Part shown: one piece after another, positions 24,767 through 31,861 of the stretch
How positions within the stretch are numbered: the stretch's first letter is position 1
Layout: each line of letters begins with the position of its first letter
Origin: a virus
Virus record (IMG/VR): IMGVR_UViG_3300002334_000064
Coordinates: 1 to 64,000 of that record
Direction: 5' to 3' (one strand)
DNA: 64,000 nucleotides
Notes under the pieces: generated by a model
Told to the model about the DNA's origin: nothing
Seen by the model: the letters and a program-made list of their open reading frames with translations, nothing else
The model's database searches: none
Made by a program: the position numbers and the translations under genes

Positions 24767-25027
24767 ATGTCGAAATGCCAAAAAGTTAAAGAATCAAGCC
24801 TTGTTCAAATGAAGTCGATCCGCTTCACGAACAACAAGGGGCATCGGTTAGACGTTGAGGTTTACGAGAACACAGATGATGTTGTGATTCGTCTTTTCAT
24901 TGACGATGTAACTTCAAGGTTCGTTCTCGATTCAGGTGTAGCGCAACGAGTGATTGATTTCATAGCTGACGGATACGGATCAGAAAACAAGGATGATGAT
25001 AATGGGCAAAAACAAAAAAATGGGTAG
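24767..25027 (+). CDS. Small unknown protein before csrA
   Basis: An 86-residue protein, AAGGTGAG 8 nt upstream of the ATG. A beta-rich core (RLDVEVYENTDDVVIRLFIDD) is followed by an acidic, Asn/Lys-rich tail. It overlaps csrA by 26 nt. Not recognised. Confidence 0.6.
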   Translation: MSKCQKVKESSLVQMKSIRFTNNKGHRLDVEVYENTDDVVIRLFIDDVTSRFVLDSGVAQRVIDFIADGYGSENKDDDNGQKQKNG

Positions 25028-25214
25028 TCTGGTACTTACGCGTAAACCAATGGAAACGATTTGCGTTGGCGACGATGTACGCGTGACGGTTATTAGGGTA
25101 AAAGGGGACCGGGTTCGTATCAAGATCGAAGCGCCGATATCGCTCTCAATTGATCGTTTGGAGATCAGAGAGAAGATTGAACAGGAAACAGAAAAGGAGA
25201 ATGCAAATGAGTGA
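25002..25214 (+). CDS. csrA: CsrA-like RNA-binding translational regulator
   Basis: A 70-residue protein containing nearly the whole CsrA/RsmA pattern: SLVLTRKPMETICVGDD aligns with LILTRRVGETLMIGDE of CsrA, VTVIRVKGDRVRIKIEAP with VTVLGVKGNQVRIGVNAP, and SIDRLEIREKI with SVHREEIYQRI. The C-terminal Arg that contacts RNA (HREEI in E. coli) is kept, although its His is Asp here. CsrA dimers bind GGA in leader hairpins and repress or stabilise mRNAs. ATG 25002 is 9 nt after AAGG; ATG 25020 would give the shorter classical start. A phage copy could retune host carbon metabolism or motility, or control phage mRNAs. Confidence 0.88.
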   Translation: MGKNKKMGSLVLTRKPMETICVGDDVRVTVIRVKGDRVRIKIEAPISLSIDRLEIREKIEQETEKENANE

Positions 25215-25374
25215 TAGATTTGACAACATAATGAGTGTTGCATTCAAAGAAGCGTCAACCGGCATGTCCGAACTTGACGCGTATGAAGACCTTGAAGATT
25301 GGTACGAAGGTCAAAGGATGCGACTGCAAGCACTGAGAGATGGAGAAGAGAGAAAAGAACAAGAAGGCGTTTGA
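25207..25374 (+). CDS. Small acidic protein after csrA
   Basis: A 55-residue protein with AAAAGGAG upstream of ATG 25207, overlapping the csrA stop. The helical segment LDAYEDLEDWYEGQRMRLQ is acidic. No known CsrA antagonist motif was recognised, but position and charge make a CsrA partner conceivable. Confidence 0.55.
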   Translation: MSDRFDNIMSVAFKEASTGMSELDAYEDLEDWYEGQRMRLQALRDGEERKEQEGV

Positions 25375-25418
25375 GCGTTTCAAACACGAGTCAATTGAAA
25401 AGAAAGAAGGATTTCAAA

Positions 25419-25742
25419 ATGAGTACAAGTATTACTTCAAAAAAAGATCAGTTTTTTAGCGCACCGACTTACACCCCGCGAAATGTGCGTGCCTTGGAGA
25501 TTACCAAGGCGACTGTCAATCCGAATGGGAGTGTTGATCTTTTCTTCGACGATCATCCTTCGGTCAATATCGATCGTTCTGAATCAAGCCCGTTCATAGT
25601 TGGGGGTAGATTCGATCCGTCAACGAATCGCAATCATGTATACCAAGACGGGTATCTTGTTGTTTCTGGTTCTGGTGACGATTGCACAATTGAGCGTTTC
25701 GATAAGGACGCATTCAAAAGGATGTACGAGTTCGGGCACTAA
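25419..25742 (+). CDS. Unknown small protein
   Basis: A 107-residue beta-rich protein (VDLFFDDHPSVNID; YLVVSGSGDDCTIERFD). ATG 25419 has AAGAAGGAT upstream; earlier in-frame starts overlap the preceding gene. Not recognised. Confidence 0.6.
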   Translation: MSTSITSKKDQFFSAPTYTPRNVRALEITKATVNPNGSVDLFFDDHPSVNIDRSESSPFIVGGRFDPSTNRNHVYQDGYLVVSGSGDDCTIERFDKDAFKRMYEFGH

Positions 25743-25760
25743 GCGTATTGAACAAACTGA

Positions 25761-25789
25761 TTGACACCGCGCCAAACGTGTGAGAGAAT
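25761..25789 (+). promoter_or_regulatory. Strong promoter with overlapping inverted repeat
   Basis: TTGACA (25761-25766), 17 nt, GAGAAT (25784-25789) with TGA extended -10. ACGTGT (25776) and ACACGT (25790) form an inverted repeat across the -10, a possible operator. Confidence 0.75.
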
Positions 25790-25873
25790 ACACGTGCTTT
25801 GATTAGCCGAGAGGCTTCGACATTTCGAGTAACTCTTTTGGGAAAGGGTAGAACAATGCTTGAGCTTTAAAAC

Positions 25874-25930
25874 ATGGCAACCGAAACAAACAAAACTCTT
25901 CTCTCTTTCTCTGTGAAGTGTCTTAGTTGA
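25874..25930 (+). CDS. Possible 18-residue micropeptide
   Basis: MATETNKTLLSFSVKCLS, beginning 3 nt after the stop of a 4-codon frame that has a good ribosome site, so reinitiation is possible. It has no ribosome site of its own. Weak candidate. Confidence 0.25.
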   Translation: MATETNKTLLSFSVKCLS

Positions 25931-25947
25931 TACTTCATCGACGAGCG

Positions 25948-25989
25948 CCCGCAACCAGTAAGGTCGTCTTTAGCTGGTTGCGGGTTTTT
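25948..25989 (+). terminator. Strong Rho-independent terminator
   Basis: CCCGCAACCAG (25948-25958) pairs perfectly with CTGGTTGCGGG (25974-25984), followed by TTTTT. Confidence 0.93.
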
Positions 25990-26017
25990 CATTGCACCAA
26001 TCACAATCGGATAAACA

Positions 26018-27106
26018 ATGAGTAAAACAAACCACGGTCAAGGACTTATGGAAGACGTGGGAACTTCTTTCAAGTCGAGCACGTTCCCCGAATACACCGG
26101 CGTACCGAACCCGGTACCAAACTCAATCCTTCCGATATTCCAATCGGCACAACCTGCCAACACCGGTAAGTACTTTGGCGTTCGCGTTGCTTCCCGAAGC
26201 GGTAGAAGGTCAGGTAACCCATACGGGTACAACAGGCTCGGTATGAAGATACTCCGAGAGGGTTGGGACTGCGAGGATATGAAAGCGGTGATTCGTCACG
26301 CGACCGCGAAGGGTTTCAATGAAATGTTTGTGTGGCACATTCAGGGGTATCACAAAACAACGAATCACCGGGAAGACGGATCGATGCCCGATTGGGTTCC
26401 CGGTGCGACACCACAAGCGGTAGTAGATTCATGGCACCGTCTGAGAGAGTGGATCAAGATAAACTTTCCATCGTTCAAGCTGAGTATCTACAACGGGCCG
26501 ACCGTTTCACCGAATTTCGGGACGTTGGATGATCCAAAGTTTGAGTGGTTGACGATTGCGAATCTTCAGCGCGTCATCGACAAGTACGAGGATTTGATAG
26601 ACACGATGCAGCCGGATGGTTTCTGCCTCGACGCGTTCAACTGGATTATGAGTTATCGAGACGAACCGGTTGGTAAGAACTGGAACGATACAGAGCCTTG
26701 TAATCCGGGTGACTCTGAAATCCCAAGAGAGAAGGGGTTGTATCTACGAGCACTTGGGGGTATGTGCGAACTTGCCAAGAGAAAGAACGTTTACCTGTAC
26801 CAAGAACCCTTTGCTCTTCACGGCTTCCCCCAGTCGATGGTTGCGTCTATGAAGCTCATGCAATCGGTGAAGGTTGCGAACAGCCCGCAAGGCATGGACG
26901 GACGCTACACATTGGACAGTATGGCACCGCCTGAATTTGAAAGAAGTTTGGTGAAAGATGTTTCTTTGCTGTTCTACATACACGGCAAAGACTGGGAAAC
27001 CGAAGAGATTCACGAAACCGTAACCAAGGGGTTTCAGCAGGGCTACCGGATGGGTATGACCATCAATCACGCGCAACAGGCGTACGGCTTCCCGAAACTC
27101 ATCTGA
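26018..27106 (+). CDS. TIM-barrel, glycoside-hydrolase-like protein
   Basis: A 362-residue protein. From residue 80 it alternates short hydrophobic strands and amphipathic helices like a TIM barrel: DMKAVIRHATAKGFNEMFVWH, SFKLSIYNGP, IDTMQPDGFCLDAFN, LAKRKNVYLYQEPFALHG. Asp in FCLDAF and Glu in YQEPF sit at strand ends where glycosidases keep catalytic acids. No signal peptide. It could be a capsule- or cell-wall-active enzyme, or a structural protein; no other endolysin is evident in the window. The gene has no strong ribosome site, and its stop shares an A with the dispersed palindrome. Confidence 0.5.
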   Translation: MSKTNHGQGLMEDVGTSFKSSTFPEYTGVPNPVPNSILPIFQSAQPANTGKYFGVRVASRSGRRSGNPYGYNRLGMKILREGWDCEDMKAVIRHATAKGFNEMFVWHIQGYHKTTNHREDGSMPDWVPGATPQAVVDSWHRLREWIKINFPSFKLSIYNGPTVSPNFGTLDDPKFEWLTIANLQRVIDKYEDLIDTMQPDGFCLDAFNWIMSYRDEPVGKNWNDTEPCNPGDSEIPREKGLYLRALGGMCELAKRKNVYLYQEPFALHGFPQSMVASMKLMQSVKVANSPQGMDGRYTLDSMAPPEFERSLVKDVSLLFYIHGKDWETEEIHETVTKGFQQGYRMGMTINHAQQAYGFPKLI

Positions 27107-27122
27107 ATTGCGGCTCGCAATT
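27106..27122. repeat. Dispersed palindrome copy 8
   Basis: AATTGCGGCTCGCAATT; first A shared with the TGA of the TIM-barrel gene. Confidence 0.95.
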
Positions 27123-27200
27123 ATTTTGAGAATTTTCTAGATTGATAGTCGGTTGTTTGTTCCTCAGTGGGAATATACAGATGTACGTAAACAATTTGAA

Positions 27201-27422
27201 ATGAAAGTTGAAAACATGGACCCGTCAGAAATCAGTACGTTTATTGAATTCCTCGTGTGGTGCTTTGAATCGCTCCATCGGTTCATCGGCCTGCTATTGC
27301 TCTTTTTCCTTGCATCGCTACTGTTCTCGGTTGGGTTGTCTGAAGGTTTTGGTAAGTTTTGTTTAGTGAGAATCACCAAAAGCCAAGACACAAATAATTA
27401 TCAATGGAACAAGGATGAGTAA
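27201..27422 (+). CDS. Small single-span membrane protein
   Basis: A 73-residue protein with an acidic N-terminus (MDPSEISTFIEF) and one long hydrophobic segment (FIGLLLLFFLASLLFSVGL). Start uncertain: TTG 27153, ATG 27201 and ATG 27216 all lack strong sites. It overlaps the next gene by 8 nt. Confidence 0.5.
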   Translation: MKVENMDPSEISTFIEFLVWCFESLHRFIGLLLLFFLASLLFSVGLSEGFGKFCLVRITKSQDTNNYQWNKDE

Positions 27423-28299
27423 GATTCCGCTATTTGAACCATGTACCGCCAACCACGTTTTAGACAAAACGTCTGAACGTGGTTGGTTTTTTAATCAATT
27501 GGTTCTCATAGAAGGGACGTTCGGCGCGGGACGATGGGACTGGTGGATTGCTCGAACGATGAAAGACGGAAGGCTCGGGAATCACCAGATACCGCAAATA
27601 GAATTCATCGACTCACCACAATCTAAACCGGCCCCTAGGATCGGCTGGGACGCGTCGATGTGTGAATTGGCGTCAACACCGGGTGAGACGTTCAAGCTCG
27701 CTACAGACGTGTTTGATAGGCTCATGCGTGACGGTACGAACGTGTCTTGCATCCTCGATTGGTTCCTGTACGCGTGCGGGGACAATTCGGTAGAAAGACC
27801 CAAACATCTATCCGGTGAACATGAAGTGTTCTTGTATCAAGAGGGTATGTTGATGCTCTCGCGTATGATCGCCAATCCGACCGATTGGGGCCAACACATC
27901 GCCGGGTATATTCAGGGTGGCGGCAAACAGTTTACCGGGTGGTTCCCTACGCCCGTGTGCCTGTCTCGCTTGATGGTTGAAGCGACATTCAACGAACCAG
28001 AGAAAAACGATTACCGATTGAAAAGTGTTTGCGATCCGTGCGTAGGTACGGGTGTGATGCTGCTACACGCGTCGAACTACTCGCTTGATCTTTACGGACA
28101 AGATATCGACGTGGTAATGCTGAAGTGGTGTAGATTGAATGGGTATCTATTCGCGCCTTGGATGGTTGCGAAGTGGCACAAGATGTTGGAAGAGTACGAG
28201 AATCGACCGGTTGAACAATCAACCGACAAATCAAATACGTTCCGTAGGCGCGGCAAAGTCTACAGAGTAAAGAGAAAGAAAAAGGTGATAGCAAGATGA
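27415..28299 (+). CDS. DNA methyltransferase-like protein without catalytic motif
   Basis: A 294-residue protein. The C-terminal half resembles N6-adenine methylases of the HsdM type: FTGWFPTPVCLSRLMVEATF, SAM motif SVCDPCVGTGVMLLHAS, and YGQDIDVVMLKWCRLNG. The NPPY/DPPY catalytic motif that should follow is absent; the chain ends in a basic tail. It probably binds SAM or DNA but cannot methylate by itself unless partnered. ATG 27415 has GGA 6 nt upstream. A complete terminator hairpin lies inside codons 12-26. It is coupled (ATGA) to the Dam-like gene. Confidence 0.65.
   Translation: MSKIPLFEPCTANHVLDKTSERGWFFNQLVLIEGTFGAGRWDWWIARTMKDGRLGNHQIPQIEFIDSPQSKPAPRIGWDASMCELASTPGETFKLATDVFDRLMRDGTNVSCILDWFLYACGDNSVERPKHLSGEHEVFLYQEGMLMLSRMIANPTDWGQHIAGYIQGGGKQFTGWFPTPVCLSRLMVEATFNEPEKNDYRLKSVCDPCVGTGVMLLHASNYSLDLYGQDIDVVMLKWCRLNGYLFAPWMVAKWHKMLEEYENRPVEQSTDKSNTFRRRGKVYRVKRKKKVIAR
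27449..27492 (+). terminator. Terminator hairpin inside the start of a gene
   Basis: CCAACCACGTT (27449-27459) pairs with AACGTGGTTGG (27476-27486), 11 bp, with an inner AGAC/GTCT and six T after it. It lies within the coding sequence begun at 27415, so translation would have to disrupt it; attenuation is possible. Confidence 0.75.
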
Positions 28300-29078
28300 G
28301 ATTGAAGCCATTTTTCTCTTACTACGGTTCAAAGTACCGGATAACCGGGCTATACCCGAAACCGAAACATGATCGTATTATTGAACCATTTGCGGGGTCA
28401 GCTAATTACGCACTCATGTATCACGATAGAGATATATTTCTTTGCGACATTGACCCTACGATTGTTCGCATTTGGGATTATTTGATAAACGTTAGCGAAG
28501 ATCGCATTTTGTCTTTACCAGACGTTTGCATAGGTGACCATTTAGATGATGTCAAGTTCGATGGTTTGGTTTGGGCAGAGAGATCGTTGATCGGGTTTTA
28601 TCTAAATGGCGGCGCGGCTGTTCCTTGCCGCACACCTTCTAAATGGATGGTTGACCTGATACAAAAAAACAAATTGACAAGTAATTATTGGGGACAATTG
28701 GCGAGAGAGAAAATTGCAAGCCAATTGAAATATATTCGTCATTGGAAAGTACGCATGTGCGGGTATTGGTCAATCGAAACTAAAGCACATGCAACGTGGT
28801 TTATTGATCCGCCTTATCAGAAAGCAGGTATTCATTACAAAGCAAGTTCTGAAACTCTCAACTATGAAAATCTTGCTATTTGGTGTAGGTCTAGAAAAGG
28901 TTTAGTTATTGTTTGTGAGAATCAAGGCGCAAAATGGTTGCCGTTTAGAGATTTTGTAATTTCTAGATCAACCACAAAGAACGGTGCAAACTATTCCAAA
29001 GAAGTAATTTGGACCAATGATACGTATTCGTTTAAACGTGATGGTAAAATATACGTCACAAAAAAGAAAAGGTGGTAG
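28296..29078 (+). CDS. Dam/D12-class N6-adenine DNA methyltransferase
   Basis: A 260-residue alpha-class methylase: FFSYYGSKYR near the N-terminus, SAM motif EPFAGSANYALMY, and catalytic DPPY (in WFIDPPYQKAG, near residue 170). This order and the FxYxGSK opening are typical of Dam and phage D12 enzymes. It adds a methyl group to N6 of adenine in a short, unread target. Base composition looks more AT-rich than its neighbours, hinting at separate acquisition. Confidence 0.9.
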   Translation: MRLKPFFSYYGSKYRITGLYPKPKHDRIIEPFAGSANYALMYHDRDIFLCDIDPTIVRIWDYLINVSEDRILSLPDVCIGDHLDDVKFDGLVWAERSLIGFYLNGGAAVPCRTPSKWMVDLIQKNKLTSNYWGQLAREKIASQLKYIRHWKVRMCGYWSIETKAHATWFIDPPYQKAGIHYKASSETLNYENLAIWCRSRKGLVIVCENQGAKWLPFRDFVISRSTTKNGANYSKEVIWTNDTYSFKRDGKIYVTKKKRW

Positions 29079-29082
29079 TAAG

Positions 29083-29220
29083 ATGAAACCGTTGAACCCG
29101 GATACCGTGATCGCTCTTATGAAGAAATATTCCTTTAACAGAGGAATTGCCAAAGGCATCATTGCACAACACAAACATTGCGGTATTGAGATGATGATTG
29201 ATCTTGGGGTTGAATTCTAA
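29083..29220 (+). CDS. Very small unknown protein
   Basis: A 45-residue protein; AAAGGTGG precedes ATG 29083. It contains a helix-turn-like IALMKKYSFNRGIAKGII. Not recognised. Confidence 0.5.
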   Translation: MKPLNPDTVIALMKKYSFNRGIAKGIIAQHKHCGIEMMIDLGVEF

Positions 29221-29221
29221 A

Positions 29222-29467
29222 ATGCCAAGGCCTACCACAAGAACTGACGGTGACGTTACTATTGTTTTTCATGGTGGGCCTAGGTGTGGCGAGAAACAAA
29301 ACTTGTCCGAGCTTGGCGTTCCGAGTGACAGAGTAATAGAAGTGCCCGGATTGTACGGGCAGAGATACGTGTATCGTGTAAACTTGCTGACGCATATTGC
29401 ACGGTATTTGATAGTTCTAGAAAAAGAAGATTTCAACCCTTACAGGAGTTGCGAAGATGAGCGATGA
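29222..29467 (+). CDS. Small unknown protein
   Basis: An 81-residue beta-rich protein beginning one base after the previous stop; no strong ribosome site, so probably coupled. VTIVFHGGPRCGE and RYVYRVNLLTHIARYLI are the main features. Overlaps the next gene by 11 nt. Confidence 0.5.
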   Translation: MPRPTTRTDGDVTIVFHGGPRCGEKQNLSELGVPSDRVIEVPGLYGQRYVYRVNLLTHIARYLIVLEKEDFNPYRSCEDER

Positions 29468-29930
29468 CGAATCACAAGACAAAATTGTTGTTGACGAAGG
29501 TTGGAAAGAAAAATCGGCACGCGAAATGCGAGAGACGGAAGAGGCCGAGGCGAAGAGTGAAGTTCCTGATTTGAAAGAAGCAACGTTCAGTAATGAACTA
29601 TTGAAAGCATTGGAAACCGTCCGCGACGAGTGCCATGGGTATATTCTTGGGTTTGTTTCACCGATGTTTGATCTTGACGGTCAACCTATTCTTGATGATG
29701 CTGGGGAGCAACGATTAGGAGGTATGACCGTGAACCACGGACCCGCTCCAATGTTGCACCAGATGATGCCGAGTGTGGTACAGGCAACTGGTGAATATAT
29801 AGCAAACCAACAAAGAGCGATGCAGGCGGTAAAAGCCGCAAAGGTTACAGAAGGTGTTCCGAGTAAGAGCACCGAACTTGTTGAAGCCGCTGGTGAAACA
29901 AAGAGAGTGGAAGGATGTGAATCAGAATGA
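29457..29930 (+). CDS. Acidic protein with DUF1844-like N-terminus
   Basis: A 157-residue protein. The opening (KIVVDEGWKEKSAREM, followed later by LKEATFSNELLKAL) recalls DUF1844 proteins common in Planctomycetota, but the remainder differs, so the resemblance is tentative. AGGAG lies upstream. It overlaps the next gene (ATGA). Function unknown. Confidence 0.5.
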   Translation: MSDDESQDKIVVDEGWKEKSAREMRETEEAEAKSEVPDLKEATFSNELLKALETVRDECHGYILGFVSPMFDLDGQPILDDAGEQRLGGMTVNHGPAPMLHQMMPSVVQATGEYIANQQRAMQAVKAAKVTEGVPSKSTELVEAAGETKRVEGCESE

Positions 29931-30553
29931 GTGATACAAAAACAACAGTAGCGCAACGATCCGTGATTCTTAGTGCAATCACCGAAGCACCAAAGGGTCA
30001 CGACGAACGTATCCGCCGAATGATGGCTGACCTGTATAAGAATTGCACCGGTCGTAAAAGGATGGATAACAATCGTACGCATTCAGCCGCCGGTTTGTGG
30101 CAAGACGGCGCGGGCGGTCTTGCGATGGTTGGGTTTGGTGAAATTCCAAAACGCATACCCGAGGGTGCGGGTAACGCAGGAACTTCTTTCTACCTTCGCT
30201 CGTCTGTTTCAATGATCGTCAACTCGGCGGCTTCGCAGGTGAGTTCGCAAGACTGTTCGATGGTTGCTATTGGACTTGTTGAAGCTGAAGATATCCCGAT
30301 GCTTAAAGCGGCTGGTATCGTAAACATCGTTTTGCACAAAGACGTATACGAACAGATTGATAAGTTGGATGGTTATTTCAAGCATGATGTTTTCAAAAGC
30401 CTTGAGATACTGATTGCGTCTTGTGCCGCTTGCGGTATTACCGTATGGGGTGTATCTGGTAAGGTTTCGCAGGTTGTTCAACGAAACCTTTCGCAAGATC
30501 GTAACTCCAACACGCTAACGCATCGTGTGTTTAATCATGTGTGGTATCCCTAA
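29927..30553 (+). CDS. Unknown globular protein
   Basis: A 208-residue protein, not firmly recognised. The segment MLKAAGIVNIVLHKDVYEQI recalls the GI-x-x-I-V strand of deoxycytidylate deaminases, but the His and Cys zinc ligands in the expected places are missing, so a deaminase is not called. Confidence 0.5.
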   Translation: MSDTKTTVAQRSVILSAITEAPKGHDERIRRMMADLYKNCTGRKRMDNNRTHSAAGLWQDGAGGLAMVGFGEIPKRIPEGAGNAGTSFYLRSSVSMIVNSAASQVSSQDCSMVAIGLVEAEDIPMLKAAGIVNIVLHKDVYEQIDKLDGYFKHDVFKSLEILIASCAACGITVWGVSGKVSQVVQRNLSQDRNSNTLTHRVFNHVWYP

Positions 30554-30598
30554 AAAAGAACACCGCAAGACATTTGAATAAACACCCGCTACAATGCA

Positions 30599-30627
30599 GC
30601 CGTTAGTATCAAACACTAGCGGCTTTT
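30599..30627 (+). terminator. Terminator before the lysis-like cluster
   Basis: GCCGTTAGT (30599-30607) pairs with ACTAGCGGC (30615-30623), one G-U, then TTTT. A palindrome copy follows at 30630. Confidence 0.7.
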
Positions 30628-30629
30628 GC

Positions 30630-30646
30630 AATTGCGAGCCGCAATC
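30630..30646. repeat. Dispersed palindrome copy 9 (last base differs)
   Basis: AATTGCGAGCCGCAATC, intergenic, just after the 30599 terminator. Confidence 0.88.
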
Positions 30647-30661
30647 ATGGAGTATAAAAAA

Positions 30662-30973
30662 ATGGCTGCTACGAATGGCGGAACAATTGCTGTTACCGCA
30701 ACGTCCCTTGCAACGGCTGACACCGTATTTTCCAGTAATCTCAATGGCGGTAGTGGTGCGGACGGGTGTAAGGGTATTTCGTTTATCAACGACGGCACGG
30801 CTGTTGCCAACGTTTTTTGCGACGGTGTACATGAGCCCGGCGAGGATACTGAAGGATTCCCTCTTGGTACGGGTGAATCTGTCACATTTGAATCGAATCA
30901 TATTCGCAGCGTTACGGCATGGGTTGCAAGCGGCAGTGCAAGTTTGAGGTTTACGGTTACCAAGATCGGTTAA
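30662..30973 (+). CDS. Small beta-rich, possibly structural protein
   Basis: A 103-residue protein rich in Gly, Ala, Thr and Ser (ITVTATSLATADTV-like; GFPLGTGESVTFESN), typical of small virion decoration or appendage proteins. ATG 30662 has GGAG 9 nt upstream. Identity is inferred from composition only. Confidence 0.5.
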   Translation: MAATNGGTIAVTATSLATADTVFSSNLNGGSGADGCKGISFINDGTAVANVFCDGVHEPGEDTEGFPLGTGESVTFESNHIRSVTAWVASGSASLRFTVTKIG

Positions 30974-31004
30974 ACACAGTTGCTTGATTCGAGGTAAGCG
31001 GTTT

Positions 31005-31562
31005 ATGAGTAAAATTCTAAATCAGCACGAGTTGCTTAAGACTGTCGGTGCAAGTGATGTGCTCGATTACATGTGGAGCCATTCCGTTGGGGGGATGGCT
31101 TTTGTTGATCCGAAGGGCGCATTTCTTTGTGTGAACCCTACGCTCTGTAGTTGGCTCGGGTACGCGCCGAACGAGCTTGAGAATATGACCATCATGGACG
31201 TTACCGAACCGGGTGACACTAAAGCCGATATGGCCGCGATGGATGACGTGCTCCGAGGGATACGCAACAGTTACACGATGACCAAGCGGTATAAACCGAA
31301 GAGCGGCCAACCGTTCGATGCAAAGCTTACGGTTCACGGATGGAAGGGCGACGACGGCAAAATAGTTTTGTTCTTTTTCTCGCAGGTTGAGAAACTTGAT
31401 CTTGTTGAGTACCGACCTGTTGACGAATTACGCGTTGTTTACAACTTCTTTGTAAACAACAAAAAGATCACACTGATAGCGTTCATAGCTACAGCGCTCG
31501 CGGGAGATAGTGCTATCAAGTGGTTGTTCTCAGTGATAGATATTATTCGCGGTACGTTTTGA
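31005..31562 (+). CDS. PAS-domain protein with C-terminal membrane anchor
   Basis: A 185-residue protein. Residues about 15-130 form a PAS domain (GGMAFVDPKGAFLCVNPTLC, WLGYAPNELENMTIMDVTEPGD, RYKPKSGQPFDAKLTVHGW). Near the C-terminus is one membrane segment (ITLIAFIATALAGDSAIKWLF). There is no kinase, GGDEF or other output domain. PAS domains sense redox, oxygen, light or ligands. The gene lies directly before the holin candidate, so it could modulate membrane or lysis events. ATG 31005 has GAGG upstream. Confidence 0.75.
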   Translation: MSKILNQHELLKTVGASDVLDYMWSHSVGGMAFVDPKGAFLCVNPTLCSWLGYAPNELENMTIMDVTEPGDTKADMAAMDDVLRGIRNSYTMTKRYKPKSGQPFDAKLTVHGWKGDDGKIVLFFFSQVEKLDLVEYRPVDELRVVYNFFVNNKKITLIAFIATALAGDSAIKWLFSVIDIIRGTF

Positions 31563-31594
31563 TGTTTCTAGTTAAATAAAGAAAGGCGGTCTGC

Positions 31595-31861
31595 ATGGAC
31601 CCACAAAATAAATCGAAGGTTTGGTATAAGTCGAAAACCATCATCGGTATCATTATCGGTGCGGTGTTCGCAACACTGGCGATGGCAGGCAATCCCGTTC
31701 AGGGACTCACCGAAGATCAGCTTGTAAACCAGATCATGGATTTGGTTGAGGTTGGCGGTGTGGTTGTCGGCAATATCCTTGCCGTGTTCGGTCGTCTCAC
31801 CGCGTCGAGCGTGATTGTCGGCAGTGCGAAGAAAGCGGTGAAGTCCCATGAGCCGATTTAA
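31595..31861 (+). CDS. Holin candidate
   Basis: An 88-residue protein with two hydrophobic segments (TIIGIIIGAVFATLAMAG and VGGVVVGNILAVFGRLTAS) joined by a short acidic loop. It follows the pattern W-K-S-K-T-I-I-G ... G-x-x-L-A-x-x-G-R of many small phage holins. A holin forms lesions in the inner membrane at lysis. AAAGGCGG lies upstream. It overlaps the next gene by 14 nt. Confidence 0.65.
   Translation: MDPQNKSKVWYKSKTIIGIIIGAVFATLAMAGNPVQGLTEDQLVNQIMDLVEVGGVVVGNILAVFGRLTASSVIVGSAKKAVKSHEPI

Larger units (their letters stand above)
25796..25989 (+). ncRNA. Short independent transcript, RNA or micro-ORF mRNA
   Basis: About 195 nt between the 25761 promoter and a strong terminator, without a gene of normal size. 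It contains TGAAGT/ACTTCA and other small hairpins, a 4-codon frame at 25856 (M-L-E-L, AAAGGG upstream) and an 18-codon frame at 25874. It could be a regulatory RNA or encode a micropeptide. Confidence 0.5.

Noticed and set aside
25796-25866. Possible tRNA-Ser/Leu-like D-arm (GCCGAGAGGC)
   Set aside because: No matching acceptor, anticodon or T-arm could be paired around it; kept only as part of the short-transcript candidate.
28712-28726. AATTGCAAGCCAATT, a possible nineteenth palindrome with 2 bp missing
   Set aside because: The right arm lacks GC and it sits in coding sequence; too degenerate to count.
29927-30553. Deoxycytidylate deaminase
   Set aside because: Only one strand resembles the family; zinc ligands are missing.
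30567-30595. Promoter ending in TACAAT before the 30599 hairpin
   Set aside because: No acceptable -35 at 16-18 nt and the start would fall in the terminator stem.
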